The translations under genes were made by a program, and so were the position numbers. Below, in pieces: positions 35,547 to 46,289 of a stretch of DNA of 64,000 nucleotides (position 1 is the first letter of the stretch; each line of letters starts with the position of its first letter). The notes under the pieces were generated by a model. It saw only the letters and a program-made list of their open reading frames with translations. It was not told where the DNA came from and did no database searches. Origin of the DNA: Takakia lepidozioides (lineage: Eukaryota > Streptophyta > Takakiopsida > Takakiales > Takakiaceae); assembly GCA_030704615.1 (NCBI GenBank), contig CM060731.1:81946756-82010755 (forward strand), in the 5' to 3' direction.

Positions 35547-35986
35547 TGCCCATGACTCTACACATCCACAGACACAAGAAAGCCAAAAGATTAATTCAGA
35601 GGAACCAAGTTTTCTTCTAATGTAAAATCTCCTAGTTGGGGTTACCTCCACATCCTTCAAAATGGTTCGACTAAAATTAAACTGAGTTATTGACAAACAC
35701 ATAGCTGCAGACACCCTTCCCTGTCCACAATAATGCTGGGCACAAAGAACAAAATCAGGGATCATACATAGAGAGATCCGTACCTGAGTTGGGTCTGCCT
35801 AATGCTCAAGTAGCACAAATACATATTTCTAAACAGATAAAAAATTTGGTATATCTAGGTGTTTAGAGACAAGCTAGAAAGCATCCATGATCCAGGCAAT
35901 TCGAAAATGATAGAATTGAAGAGGTAGCATGCAGAGACACAATACAGATCCTGTTGCACTCCACGAAAAACACAGTAAGCAGATTG

Positions 35987-35989
<3 letters not shown>

Positions 35990-36031
<42 letters not shown>
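35990..36031. repeat. (CT)n microsatellite
   Basis: About 21 perfect CT units, roughly 450 bp upstream of the ABCC ATG; it could lie in the promoter or 5' UTR. Confidence 0.95.
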
Positions 36032-36033
<2 letters not shown>

Positions 36034-36539
36034 GTACAGATGTAACCACATGTGTGCCATACAGATAAGTACAATAGGTATCCAACTTTTATGTATTAGG
36101 TGTACAGAAGAAAACGCCATGACCTTCACTGAATTCCAGATGTTCAGCAACTCCCGTTCCTCCATCAACAACAGCTTACGCTATTGCGATTTGAATTATA
36201 TTTGAGAAGACATGTGGAGAATACAGTTATGTAGTTTCCAAACCCAGGGTTTAAGTGCCACAGTCAAGGGTTCAAGTATCTCACTTGAAAACATTGATGC
36301 GTCCATCGAAGTCCGCCTGTAACAGCACCTCGAGAGAAAAAAATATTCCTCGGTGAAAATATATGTGGATGATATTCCAATAGAAACCTGTATATACGCC
36401 CGGCGAGTGTGTGTGTGAGAGAGAGACAGAGACACACAGAAAATATTCAGCTGATGTCCTGATTATCACGTGCTTGCCATACCCTTCTCTCCTTGAGATA
36501 AGTAGGGAAAGGAGTGAGGTATTGTGTCCAGAAGGAGCG

Positions 36540-36761
36540 AGAAATGAAATGAAATGGTGCTTTATAACGTCCGCGGAAAGCTCGTAGAGCTTATGGGACA
36601 AAATGGAAGAAAACATGAGAGAGGAACAAATCCAGAAACCACAATTAATGTTCTAGCGATTGTCTGAGGGTGAAGGCCTCGTGTAGGTAGGCTGCCAAGC
36701 ATTTTTTATCCTCATAGTGAAAGACATCAGTGAGAGTTTGGGTTCCACTGAATAAACAGTG
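36540..36761 (-). mobile_element. LINE 3' end, copy 2, upstream of ABCC
   Basis: Near-identical to 30822-31041, including the terminal reading and the GAAATG-rich tail. The two copies differ by only a few substitutions, so they are recent insertions or one is a segmental copy. Confidence 0.7.
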
Positions 36762-37192
36762 GAATCTCCCACGGAAAGAAAGGAAAAAATTGAAGGGAAG
36801 GGAAATTTCTCGCGAGAGAAGGGAAATTTAGTACGGCCACGGGAGGTCCACATCGTCTAGGAAAACGGGGGTAGTATGTATTTGCAAACGGTTAACTTTG
36901 GAGACACTGGAAGCCTCTGTTTCACTTGTTCCTTCATAAGGAAAGTTCGGATGGCAACCAGTCCAGCTGATTGAGCCTATCTATAAGATATGTAAGTACG
37001 ATAGTCATGTAAGATATCCCACGAAATTCCAAGACTGACCCGTCCTTCTCACTCCCTCCTATAGCACTGAATATGTTAGGAGAGTGTCTGTTCGCTAGAA
37101 GATTTTTCCATACTTTCGGAGTCGCCAGCAGTTTCATGCGCCAGATTGCAGTCCATGTCTCTTGCCTCTCAACAAATCATTCTTTCTGACAT

Positions 37193-37195
<3 letters not shown>

Positions 37196-37265
<70 letters not shown>
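37196..37265. repeat. (CT)n microsatellite
   Basis: About 35 uninterrupted CT units ending in CTCTTGCAGG. Length is likely variable between individuals. Confidence 0.95.
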
Positions 37266-37267
<2 letters not shown>

Positions 37268-37599
37268 CAGGCTTGAGCTCCAATTCAACAAATAAATTGA
37301 ATGTATAATACATAATTCTCCGTTACACCTGTAGCGAGGCCAATCTTTTCTCCAACAGCCAAAAACACTAAAATTGCACGAACAATCTCGTCAATATCGA
37401 GTACAACTTCAATAAGTCTGCCAAAACTCAATAAGACTGTGACAAGTACCAAGCTAAAATTGAAGAGTCCTCCCAAATTCCAAAAGCGGGCAAGACATCC
37501 ACATTTCTCCTATGAACAGATAAGCCTGAGATCACCAACAGCCGGTGAGAATTCTAAAAAACAACACCGGCACTCATGATGGCAAGCTTCACTCCTGTC

Positions 37600-37685
37600 T
37601 CTCTCACTCACTCGCATATCGCAGTACAGGAAAGAATCATTCCCTATTGTCTATAAATCCCTGTCTCAACACCCTGCAAGCTTCA

Positions 37686-37747
<62 letters not shown>

Positions 37748-38060
37748 CATTTCATTTCTCTCACAGATCGCACTGGAAAGAATCATTATATAAATCCCTG
37801 TCTCAACAGCCTGCAAGCTTCACTCTCTCTTCTCTTCTAGGTCAGATTGCACAGTTTTTTTTTTTTTTTTGAAAGAATCATTCCCTATTGTACATTAATC
37901 CCTGTCTCAACAGCCTGCAAGCTTCACTACTCTCTCTCTCTCTATCTCTCTCACAGATCGCACAGGAAAGAATCATTCCCTATTGTACATAAATCCCTGT
38001 CCTACAACACTACACTTCTTCTCCTCTCCCTCTCTCTCTCAATATCAGCAAAGAATCATC
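37600..38060. repeat. Tandem block of CT-tailed units, with (CT)n at 37687-37742
   Basis: Four to five copies of a unit holding GAAAGAATCATTCCCTATTG, AAATCCCTGTCTCAACA, GCCTGCAAGCTTCACT and a CT tract of variable length start near 37630, 37775, 37873, 37967 and 38048. Differences in spacing are mostly due to the CT tracts. Confidence 0.85.
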
Positions 38061-38747
38061 CTCTAGCATGCCTACATTCCCGTCGTAACAGCTCGGATCT
38101 GTAGCAGTGGATTCGCCGCAAATATCTGCGGGATCTCTGTTCTACACTCTCAAGAATTGTTGAATCGCAGATAGAATTCACAGGCAGGTCCGACGGCTAC
38201 ACTTTCAACCAACGCCCGGGGGCCAACCACGTGAGGGGCGAAACATGCTGGTGGCTGACGGCGCGGCGACAGTGGGTTTCCCATCTGTTGTTTCCCTTTC
38301 TCTTAGGAGACCACGAATCTCAACACGCCCATAATCATCCACCTTCATTTTGCTCATATGTACGTTGTATTTTCAATGCCCTATGACTGGTGGCTTTATG
38401 CGCTCGCGTTGTTTACGGAAGAGGTAAAGCCCTGGCCCTAGGGCGAGGCCTTTACCTTTCGTAAGAAACGTAGCTGCCCGTTTTCGAGAGTGACCCGTTC
38501 TCCTCTGCGTTGCCACTAGGGTTTGAAAATCGTCTGACCAATATTAAGAGTAATAGATCCATAAAATATGCCAGCCATGCCAAGGGGACACATTCCATAA
38601 TCTGGCGATACAGCCCCGAAAACCTGTAATCACGTGCGAGGGAAAATTCCTGTCCCCTAATTTTAACAAAGCCAAAAAATCTGAAGGCTTTTACGTGTAG
38701 GGTAAGGCCCCTGCCGCACAGCCGGCTATCGCCTGCTACACCCTACA
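38061..38747. other. Intergenic; short hairpin near 38420-38460
   Basis: No gene recognised. AGGTAAAGCCC near 38422 and GGCCTTTACCT near 38450 form an imperfect hairpin around a GC-rich loop. Confidence 0.35.
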
Positions 38748-39185
38748 ACTACTGCTACATAGAAAAATTGCGGCCGCACTAACATGTTTAAAATGTTTTA
38801 GCCATAACTATAGTTATCTACCCTAAAAACTTCCTTCCTACTTTAGAGCGAATCTAGCACTACCCCCGTGCTAAATCTAAACAGGCGCGCCATTTTTGGG
38901 CAGATGACCGCGCCATTCTCTGCCATCGCCATTCCCATTCGCCATTGAAAGCCTCGAGTAATGTGCAGCATTGTGCTCCTAGCCCGTGATCTTGTCTCGT
39001 TTGGCTATGGCGAAAAGGAAGGAGGCGCGAGAATATGGCGAGAGAAGTCGACAGGGGCAGGCGAACGCATATTTAAAAACTAACAATATGCACTTAAAAA
39101 CATGTTAAGCTAAAATGTTGGTGCGGCAGGGATATTGTTAGTTGGAGCAGTTGTTATGAAAACGGGCCTGCTAACCGTTAGCAGG
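38748..39185. mobile_element. Possible MITE (inverted ends)
   Basis: Left sequence ACAACTACTGC and GCGGCCGCACTAACATG reappears in loose inverted form at 39090-39160 (GGTGCGGCAGGG, GTTGGAGCAGTTGT on the plus strand). At the right end, CCTGCTAACCGTTAGCAGG (39167-39185) is itself an inverted repeat. No coding sequence lies inside. Ends and target duplication are not defined. Confidence 0.3.
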
Positions 39186-40609
39186 TGTTCTACGCGAACA
39201 GCCCGGTGCGGCGGGGCCTGGGGATTACCGGAATGAGCCCACTCCCTCGTGGCGGGCCGAGTGTAGGTAATCCCCCACACGAGGAGGCTTACCGTGCGTG
39301 AAGAACGTGCAGGGAACGGTGCAATGCACGCGCCAGGCTGGCTAGTGAGTTACACGATCCTATAATCTACCCGCCAGGCTGTCGAGTGACTGTAATCTAC
39401 CCGCCAAGGCTGGTGCGTAGATTCACAGGTTTAAGTCACTGGTTTCCTTTGAGGGAAAAAGCTGAAAGTTCTTTACAGTATGCTCATACATTGACTAGAT
39501 GCTGTTTAGGGAATGAGAAAAAATTCTTTGGCAAAGCTCTCTCAAGATTGGTTAATCTGGTCTCAAAATCCGAAAGGAAAGACTCCAGGAATGACTCCAA
39601 AAGCTAACCCGGCTCTAAGAGCCGTTCGGTGGGCTCTATCCTCCTCTCGTACATAAAGTGGGCTTCAAACCGTATTTGTGCCCACGAATGCAGACCTACC
39701 ACATCGCCCCACCGTTTCCATGATGGAGTACATCCAACGGAGCATAACAAGCTTGGATGGATCTAACGGCATAAGTGAGGCTACCAAATGGGCATGCGTC
39801 AGCACATTACAGCATGTAGGGGTCCACCACTTGTGGCCCATAGGCTCATGTATCCTCACTGTGCGGTGAGGGGTTACACATGCGCATTATCTTAGTTCTT
39901 GTTCAAAAGTGAAAGGTATGTGGGTCCCAAGCCGGACAAGAATCTATTTGTAGGAGATACGTGTCAGACTTCGAACCTTTGTCGGGGGCATTGAGATTTT
40001 CTTTGGTAGAAGGTAGTATTTGAATGGGCACTGAAATTTTCATTGGTAGAAGGTTCTACTTTTCTTGTAAGAGGAGACTAGGCATCAGTGTCAAAACCAC
40101 TGTTGGGCCGTAATTTGATTTCTTTCATAACCTCCAGTTTGGTTTTTTACAAATCTTGAAATCCAAGAACGACAGTTCCAGTTTTTTTCAGATTTTTATG
40201 AAAGAACACCGGATCCAGTTAATTGTGAGAACCTCAAAGAACTGGCGGTTTTCATCAAATAATCGGTGGGTCTTCGGCGGGTCTTTGATGGTTTTCAGGC
40301 TGGTTATTTCAAAACTGCGTAACTGGTGGTTATGAGCCTTTGTCGGTTCTTTCTTTTGTACGAACCGTAGTTATATATCCATATAAATTTTTCAATGACC
40401 TCCAGAGGTTTGTAGCTGAATCAAAAAACCTCCCAACACTGGTCAAAACCACTTTGATCTTGTTTCACTTCCCAAAGATGACACCTCTTTCGTTGTGTGA
40501 TATTTGATGAAAAAGAAATAGATGAAGCCATAACCTTGGAGGAGTGGTGAGGTTACATGATCACAATGACATGATGATTATTTTGGATGAAATATATCTC
40601 TTTATCATA
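39186..40609. other. Intergenic; short tandem of ATCTACCCGCCAGGCTG units
   Basis: Three loose copies of CGCCAGGCTG lie near 39331, 39370 and 39400. No gene recognised in the rest; frames reach at most about 73 codons. Confidence 0.4.
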
Positions 40610-40660
40610 TGACACCTCCCACAGCGTAAATTATGGTGTCTCCTGACTCAATGCCTTCAG
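40610..40660. repeat. SINE 3'-end-like fragment
   Basis: GCGTAAATTATGGTGTCTC at 40624 is identical to part of the SINE at 41608-41800, with related bases on either side. No promoter boxes remain. Confidence 0.45.
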
Positions 40661-40929
40661 AATCATTCCTATTCACATCTAAGAGGCGACGAGGTTGGTA
40701 GCGCGTGAGCACACCACGCCGCTGTGCAACTGCTCGCGGGAGCAGAAGACAGCCGCGGGAGCAGAAGACAAAATGTCGAAAATTCGTGAATATTCCCGAA
40801 AAGATGTGCGACGAAACAAAATTGGAAATTTGCGCTCACAAGGACCAAGATGGGGTTGTCACCCTATCACCAAACACAATACATATTGTTTTGCCCACGA
40901 AACCATAGGATAATGACCTACGCAGCGAT

Positions 40930-41040
40930 ACCTGAAAATTTCGCCAGCGAAACCCATTATTCTACTGGCAAAATCCACTATTTCGTTGGAGAAACCCGAT
41001 ACCTTGATTTATTTCGTTAACGAAACCCGTTGTTTGCCTC
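40930..41040. repeat. Short array of TTTCG...CGAAACCC inverted motifs
   Basis: Three successive motifs are present: TTTCGCCAGCGAAACCC, TTTCGTTGGAGAAACCC and TTTCGTTAACGAAACCC. They lie about 45-50 bases apart with AT-rich spacers, a small version of the palindrome arrays at 15.1 and 55.4 kb. Confidence 0.6.
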
Positions 41041-41209
41041 GATATATTAATTTGTTCAACTATTGTTTGGTATTTGTGGTTTTGGATGGTGTTGGTTATT
41101 GTGACTTTGTTTTTCTCTAACATGTTATTCTTTTGTAGAATACCAAAGATGTAGATATATGGAACTTGGAGCTCGTGGATATAGGGTTTGGGGATTTTAT
41201 TCCGTTTTG

Positions 41210-41325
41210 AAAACATATAGCTCCTATGACCGCGGTTTAAAAACATAAAACCCCATGACCGTGGTTTGTGCTCACGCCATTTGTGCTCACCAGTGCGCTC
41301 ACGTTCTACCAACCCCTAGAGGCGA
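41210..41325 (+). repeat. Dispersed repeat copy (first copy at 9588-9690)
   Basis: CTCCTATGACCGCGGTTTAA and following blocks match 9588-9690 in the same order and orientation, with a few indels. Confidence 0.65.
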
Positions 41326-41607
41326 CAAGGAGGAGCCCCAATGCCACTAGTCGTTTATTGTATCCACATATGAGAGAGAAGCGAGTCCGGCCAAAGCCGG
41401 GGTAACTAAGAGTCACTTCACATTTTGGCGGCTACGATCTTTTAGGCAGGTGAGCTTTATATCTATGGAGATAATATGCACTTTTGTTGTCAACTAATTA
41501 ACTGATCTCTTATGCCTTGGGACCTATTTCGTCATAAAAAAAACTTCATGGTCAACATTTTTCTCCCTTTTCCTTGAAACCCAACGTTGTCATTTCTTTG
41601 GGCTCCA

Positions 41608-41800
41608 TTTTTTTTTTTTTAATATAGACGTCTCCCCAAGGGAGCGTAAATTATGGTGTCTCTTCACCACAAGGACTACTGCCTTCCAGCTGAAAGGTGG
41701 ACACCTTCATGACGCACACCAGACCGTGGTTGGAACCCACAACATCATCCAACATGGTATGTGCCCTTACCACTGGGCTCAGAATACAAATTGTGTCCTA
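41608..41800 (-). mobile_element. tRNA-derived SINE with poly(A) tail
   Basis: On the minus strand an A-box-like TGAGCCCAGTGG (41770-41781) is followed by a B-box-like GGTTCCAACCA (41727-41737). An unrelated body and a 13-base A tail follow (T run at 41608-41620). The total of about 190 bp is normal for a plant SINE. It shares the A-box sequence with the SINE at 9786. Confidence 0.7.
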
Positions 41801-41984
41801 CCTTCTCAATTGAGTATGCTAAGCATCTGAAAAAAAAAATTCCACGGTCATTGTTACTTTCTGCCATTGATCAATGAGAGATGAAAAACATGTTTTCCAA
41901 GATTTAATGACGAAACACAAACACGCACACAACCACCAAACCCTTTCTTGGATACACATATTCCACCATTTTTATTTCCGTACA

Positions 41985-42245
41985 CGTTTGCCTTAGTGGA
42001 AGTGGTGTTGGCAGCTTTCATTACGTCCTTCAGTGTCCCGCCAAACTGTGCCAGAAGCCCTTCCCAAAAGGCTGCTAGCATGGGAGACATCTATTGGTCT
42101 GACGGAACCTTTTGGAAGTCCTCGGGCTCCGTCCCCTCAAATTCCTCCCGCTCTCGAGCGACCTCACTATCAGAAGCATAAATTGCCTCGTCCAGTGGCC
42201 ACTCCGGTGACACGTTGCTCCCACCGGGCTCACCAGGATCATCAT
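41985..42245 (-). pseudogene. Gypsy gag N-terminal fragment (target of the 12.8-kb insertion)
   Basis: Minus-strand readings NDDPGEPGG, EREEFEGTEPEDF and AAFWEGLLAQFGGTLKDVMK match the gag at 58044-58340. Its upstream part continues on the far side of the inserted element at 55006-55125. The reading ends near 41985, and the rest of that element is missing. The plus-strand flank TCAT (42242-42245) repeats at 55006-55009. Confidence 0.85.
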
Positions 42246-42434
42246 TGTCGTGCGCATACATATCGCTACACAACTACATCGCTGTCCAAAACCACACAAC
42301 ACATGTGCACACCACACACTAGTATACCACTAGTCTACCACTAGTCCAGCCACTAGTCCAACCACTAGGCTACAACTAGTCAGTCACTAGGCTGCCACTA
42401 CGCTGCCCACTATGGCAGTCACTAGTCCACACAA

Positions 42435-42951
42435 TGATAAAGAAGAAGAATACAAGCACAAGCTCATGCGAGCTCACAAAGCTGAAGCATAAACTCATGC
42501 ATATATAACCTCATCACTCAAATACAAGTCAAGCCAAGTGCACCCCACGCCATGGGAATCCACACTACGGCGCCATAGCTAGGCGCGGTGAGGCTCAACT
42601 CGAGAAAGATGAGCCTCCCGCGCTTGCCGTGAAGATAACCACTCCAGGGCCTAAATCTGCCTTGACCCCTGGATTGACACTTGGGCCAATCCCAAATGTC
42701 AATATGTAAAAGCTAGCTATTTCCTAGCTAGTTTCACACTAGTGGTAAAATAACTTGACAGCTGTCGTGCGCATACATATCGCTACACAACTACATCGCT
42801 GTCCAAAACCACACAACACATGTGCACACCACACACTAGTATACCACTAGTCTACCACTAGTCCAGCCACTAGTCCAACCACTAGGCTACAACTAGTCAG
42901 TCACTAGGCTGCCACTACGCTGCCCACTATGGCAGTCACTAGTCCACACAA
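42435..42951 (-). repeat. 3' LTR of the DNMT element, followed by an extra LTR part at 42246-42434
   Basis: 42435-42760 is a copy of 54678-55005. 42763-42951 is repeated perfectly (189/189 by eye) at 42246-42434 on the other side of it. The LTR is best read as 42435-42951: it starts TGTGGACTAG after a G-rich tract and ends TTTATCA. GACAGCTGTC, a perfect 10-bp palindrome at 42757-42766, marks the join between its two halves. A TATA sequence (TTATATATGC on the minus strand) lies at about 42500-42509. Confidence 0.75.
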
Positions 42952-43209
42952 TCGCCCCCTAGCTGGTGCTTAGGTCCCTCTAAGTCCAGGTAGCCACAAG
43001 ATGTGATAGTGACCATAGCCTCACTAAGTCCTCCACCACTATCCCTACTACACTCAAACTCGATAGATCAAGAGGCCGGGTGCAAGAGTTGCCCCATCGT
43101 TAGTCGCCGTCTTGCAACCTGTGAACTTGAGCTTGGGATCTCATGTATTGACTCCTATGAGCTTGGCCTCCCATGTCTTGTTAGCTGCCTCCAGTCATGT
43201 CCACTGCCA

Positions 43210-44033
43210 CTATCCCAAGCAGTGTGGACACAACCAATCTCCGTCAGGAACCTTCTCAAGAGGTGGTGTCAAGCATCCCATATGCCAACCCTTGAGCACC
43301 GATCACACACCAGCATGGTGGCTGCCCCTTTGGCAGACCCACAGAGCATGCACCTCAAACCTGCAGGTACCACTGCCAAGTTTGGGTCAACTCTGCCATC
43401 GACATTGGGAAGGTGACATGGCGCACAATTACGCACATGGTCTTTCCAAGTCATGCCATCCCGACCCTCTAAGATCAGGACCCCTGAGGGCAACACCTCT
43501 CGAACCCTCAGAATAACACGCCCTGCAGTAACATCCAGAGTCGTAGGAGCAGTCTGCTGCAAATAAACATAGTCACCAGGGCTAAACCTCCGAACCCCAG
43601 GACGATATCCTCCACCACGTATAGTGGCATACCTCAACGTATCACGGTGCTGTGCAATGGCAAGGTTCTCAAAAGCCATGGGCATGACTTTCTTGAACAA
43701 CTCTGCACGCTGATCACATGCACGTACCCACACGTCCGGATCGTCAAGGTTAAGGACTTGAGCAGTGTCCCTACGAATGGCTGCAGGCAAATCCGGCTCT
43801 CGGCCAAAGAGAAGGAAATATGGTGAGAAGGAGGCAAGTGATGCTTGTTTGCTGAACCTGTAGCCCATGGCTAACCAAGGAACCTGAAGATCCCAATCTC
43901 CTAGGTGTCCCTTCTGCAAGCCATACTTGCGCAAACCCCTCTTCACCGTCTGAACAACTCTCTCTGCTAAGCCATCGGCCTCAGGATGATCCCGAGAAGT
44001 GGTGCGGTGGTCTATCAAGGCTTTATCACACAA
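43210..44033 (-). pseudogene. Integrase C-terminal part with terminal PHD finger (DNMT element)
   Basis: The minus-strand frame from 44033 carries the third catalytic residue (EADGLAERVVQTVKRG), the integrase C-terminal beta domain (PGDYVYLQQTAP) and the first half of a PHD finger (CMLCGSAKGAATMLVCDRC). A one-base deletion near 43285 shifts the frame; the other frame continues HMGCLTPPLEKVPDGDWLCP then HCLG and a stop at 43210-43212. Together these give the Cys4-His-Cys3 pattern of a PHD finger, a histone-tail reader. It takes the place of the chromodomain seen in the neighbouring chromoviruses. Confidence 0.82.
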
Positions 44034-45187
44034 AGCCTGAAACTCCCCAAGAACTCTCTCCCTTGGTCCGTGAGTACCTCAGCTGGAGCACCAAATCGGC
44101 TAAGCACACGATCCAAGAATGCATACGCAGCCCCCTCACTAGCCTTGTCAGGCAATGGAACCAACTCAATCCACTTGGAGAAGTGCTCCACCATCACCAA
44201 CACATATCTGTGGTGGCGCATAGTCAGTGGCAACGGTCCTGCGAAGTCAAGACTCCATCTGTAGCCCAATCCCATGATAGGTAAAGGATGCAACTGTGGT
44301 GTAGGGGCGTTGAATGAAGCACGCACCCTGTCACACACCATGCACCTAGCCACAAACTGTTGCACCTCTGTATGCATACCACGCCACCAATACTGCCCCT
44401 GCAGTAAACTGTGAGTGCGTCGCACTCCAAAATGCCCCAACTCCTCATGGGCATGCCGCACTAACCGTGCACGCTGTGTGGGGTGAGGCACAATCCTCAC
44501 CCGACCACCCTCCCACACTCGAAGTAGGTGTATCCCCTCCCACTTGAACCTCTTGGCTCGTTGCAGGATCCGATCCCTCTCCCTGGCAGTCACAATGGCT
44601 GCCGTGTCTCCCGTGCGGAGGTAGTCCAACACAGCCGAATCCTCATGTATATCTCTGGCACCACCTAGCTCATCACTAGCCTCAGGGTCCTCAGACACTC
44701 CGTCTACAGTCATCCCTGTTGTAGGTCCAATCTGACCTCCCGATGCCAAGATACACAAAAATGCAGATGCGTGCCATCCCGGCACCATCTCCTCGTCCGT
44801 CTCACCATGCCACCGAGCTCCAGTGTCATCCTGCTGGCTCATGCATGGATTGCGACTCAATCCATCCGCATCCCGATTGACCAAACCCGGTCGATGCACA
44901 ACCTGAAAGTCATACTCCTGGAGTATAAGTGCCCACCGTGCAAGCTTCCCCGTAAGCTTGTCTGACTCCATCAACCACTTGAGTGGCTGGTGATCCGTGA
45001 CAAGGGTGAAAAGATTGCCGTATAGATAGCACCTGAAGTGTGCCACGGCCCACACTGCAGCTAAGCACTCTCCCTCATATGAGCTGTACTTAGCCTCTGC
45101 AGCGTTGTTCGAGCGGCTAGCGTAAGCCACTACGAACTCTCTTCCCTCATCATCCACCTGTGTGAGCACCGCTCCAAGCCCCAGCAT
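44015..45187 (-). pseudogene. RNase H and integrase N-terminal part (DNMT element)
   Basis: An open minus-strand frame of 390 codons holds RNase H (GLGAVLTQVDDEGREF, SSYEGECLAAVWAV, LVTDHQPLKWLM, RPGLVNRDADGLSRNP) and the integrase zinc finger (HAHEELGHFG ... CMVCDRVRA). The integrase core with two catalytic Asp follows (WSLDFAGPLP and VLTDQGREF). A frameshift near 44030 separates it from the catalytic Glu in the next frame. Upstream, a frameshift near 45200 separates it from RT. Confidence 0.88.
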
Positions 45188-46181
45188 GCTCCAATCCGTA
45201 TGCAGCTGAAAGGGACGCCCCTGATAGGTCGTCTCAAGATAGGCGCCGAGGTCAACCTCGCCTTGAGCTCTTGAAAAGCTCGTTCCTGCTCATCTTCCCA
45301 CTGCCACTCCTGGTCCACCTTGGTCAGCTTGGTTAGAGCCTTTGCAATGGTACTAAATCCCTTGACAAACCGTCTATAATAGTTTGCCAACCCCATGAAA
45401 GCTCGAACTCGGCTCACATCCGTGGGGCGTGGAATTTGTGCAATGGCCTCTACCTTAGTCTGCTGTACCCCCAATCCTCCAGGATATATCATGTGACCCA
45501 GATACTCAATCTGGTTGTGGAAAAACTTGCACTTCCCGGATGCAACTTCAATCCGTGCGCTCTCAAGCGCTCCAATACCACCTGAAGGTGTCTCTCATGC
45601 TCCTCCATCGTAACACTAAAGATGATGATGTCATCTATGTAGCACCGAGCAAAGTCCACCCCTGCTAGAATCCTATCCATGACTCTCTGAAACTCTGCAG
45701 GAGCATTCTTAAGCCCAAATGGTAAGAACCGCCACTGATATAGGCAATCCTTGCCGTGCTCATTGATCCCCCAGAATGCCGTCTTCTGCTTGTCCGCCTC
45801 CTTGATTGGCAACTGGTGATATCCGGATCGTAAATCCAAAGTGCTAAAGGCCTTAGCATGCCCGATGGCATCAAAGATCTCCTCTGGTGTTGGCATGGCA
45901 TACTTATCGGACTTGGTCTGACGATTTACAGGCCGGTAATCACCGCACATACGTCTCTCCGTCCAATTGCCATAGACATCCTTCTTGGCTGGCATCACTG
46001 TGGCTGAAGCATACTCTCCACCAGAGAGCTCCACCAAACCTGCCTCCCAGAGATCTTGAGTCCTCATCTGAATCAAAGACCTCTCCATGTCACTGTATCT
46101 ATAGGGTCTCCGAAAGATTGGCGTGTCAGTGGCCAACTCAATACGGATCTCTTGACCCTTCAGTGCTCCCAAGTCCTTCAA
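45130..46181 (-). pseudogene. Reverse transcriptase (DNMT element)
   Basis: Two overlapping minus-strand frames. 45489-46181 has DYRPVNRQT, TLDLRSGYHQLPI, LPFGLKNAPAEFQ and the intact catalytic motif YIDDIIIFS (about 45630-45641). A frameshift near 45490-45530 then leads to 45130-45492 with MIYPGGLG, VRAFMGLANYYRRF and SAPIL. Between 46181 and the end of the methyltransferase frame at 46290 the usual pre-RT segment is spread over two frames. The enzyme would need several repairs to work. Confidence 0.88.
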
Positions 46182-46289
46182 ACTGAAGGCAAAAGCAATT
46201 CCTGTAAGCCCTCAGGAACCGCCGTATACGTCGTCTCTCTCCTCCGGTGACAATGGGTCCAATGTCAGGCTCCCAATTGTCCTCCGTAA

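Noticed and set aside
38061-41200. Short frames of 60-116 codons
   Set aside because: No homology-like features, AT-rich or repeat-derived composition, and no splice partners recognised.
42435-42760. Solo LTR inserted between two duplicated 189-bp blocks
   Set aside because: The same 326-bp unit lies at the far end of the 12.8-kb element, and the TCAT duplication pairs 42242 with 55006 rather than bracketing this unit.
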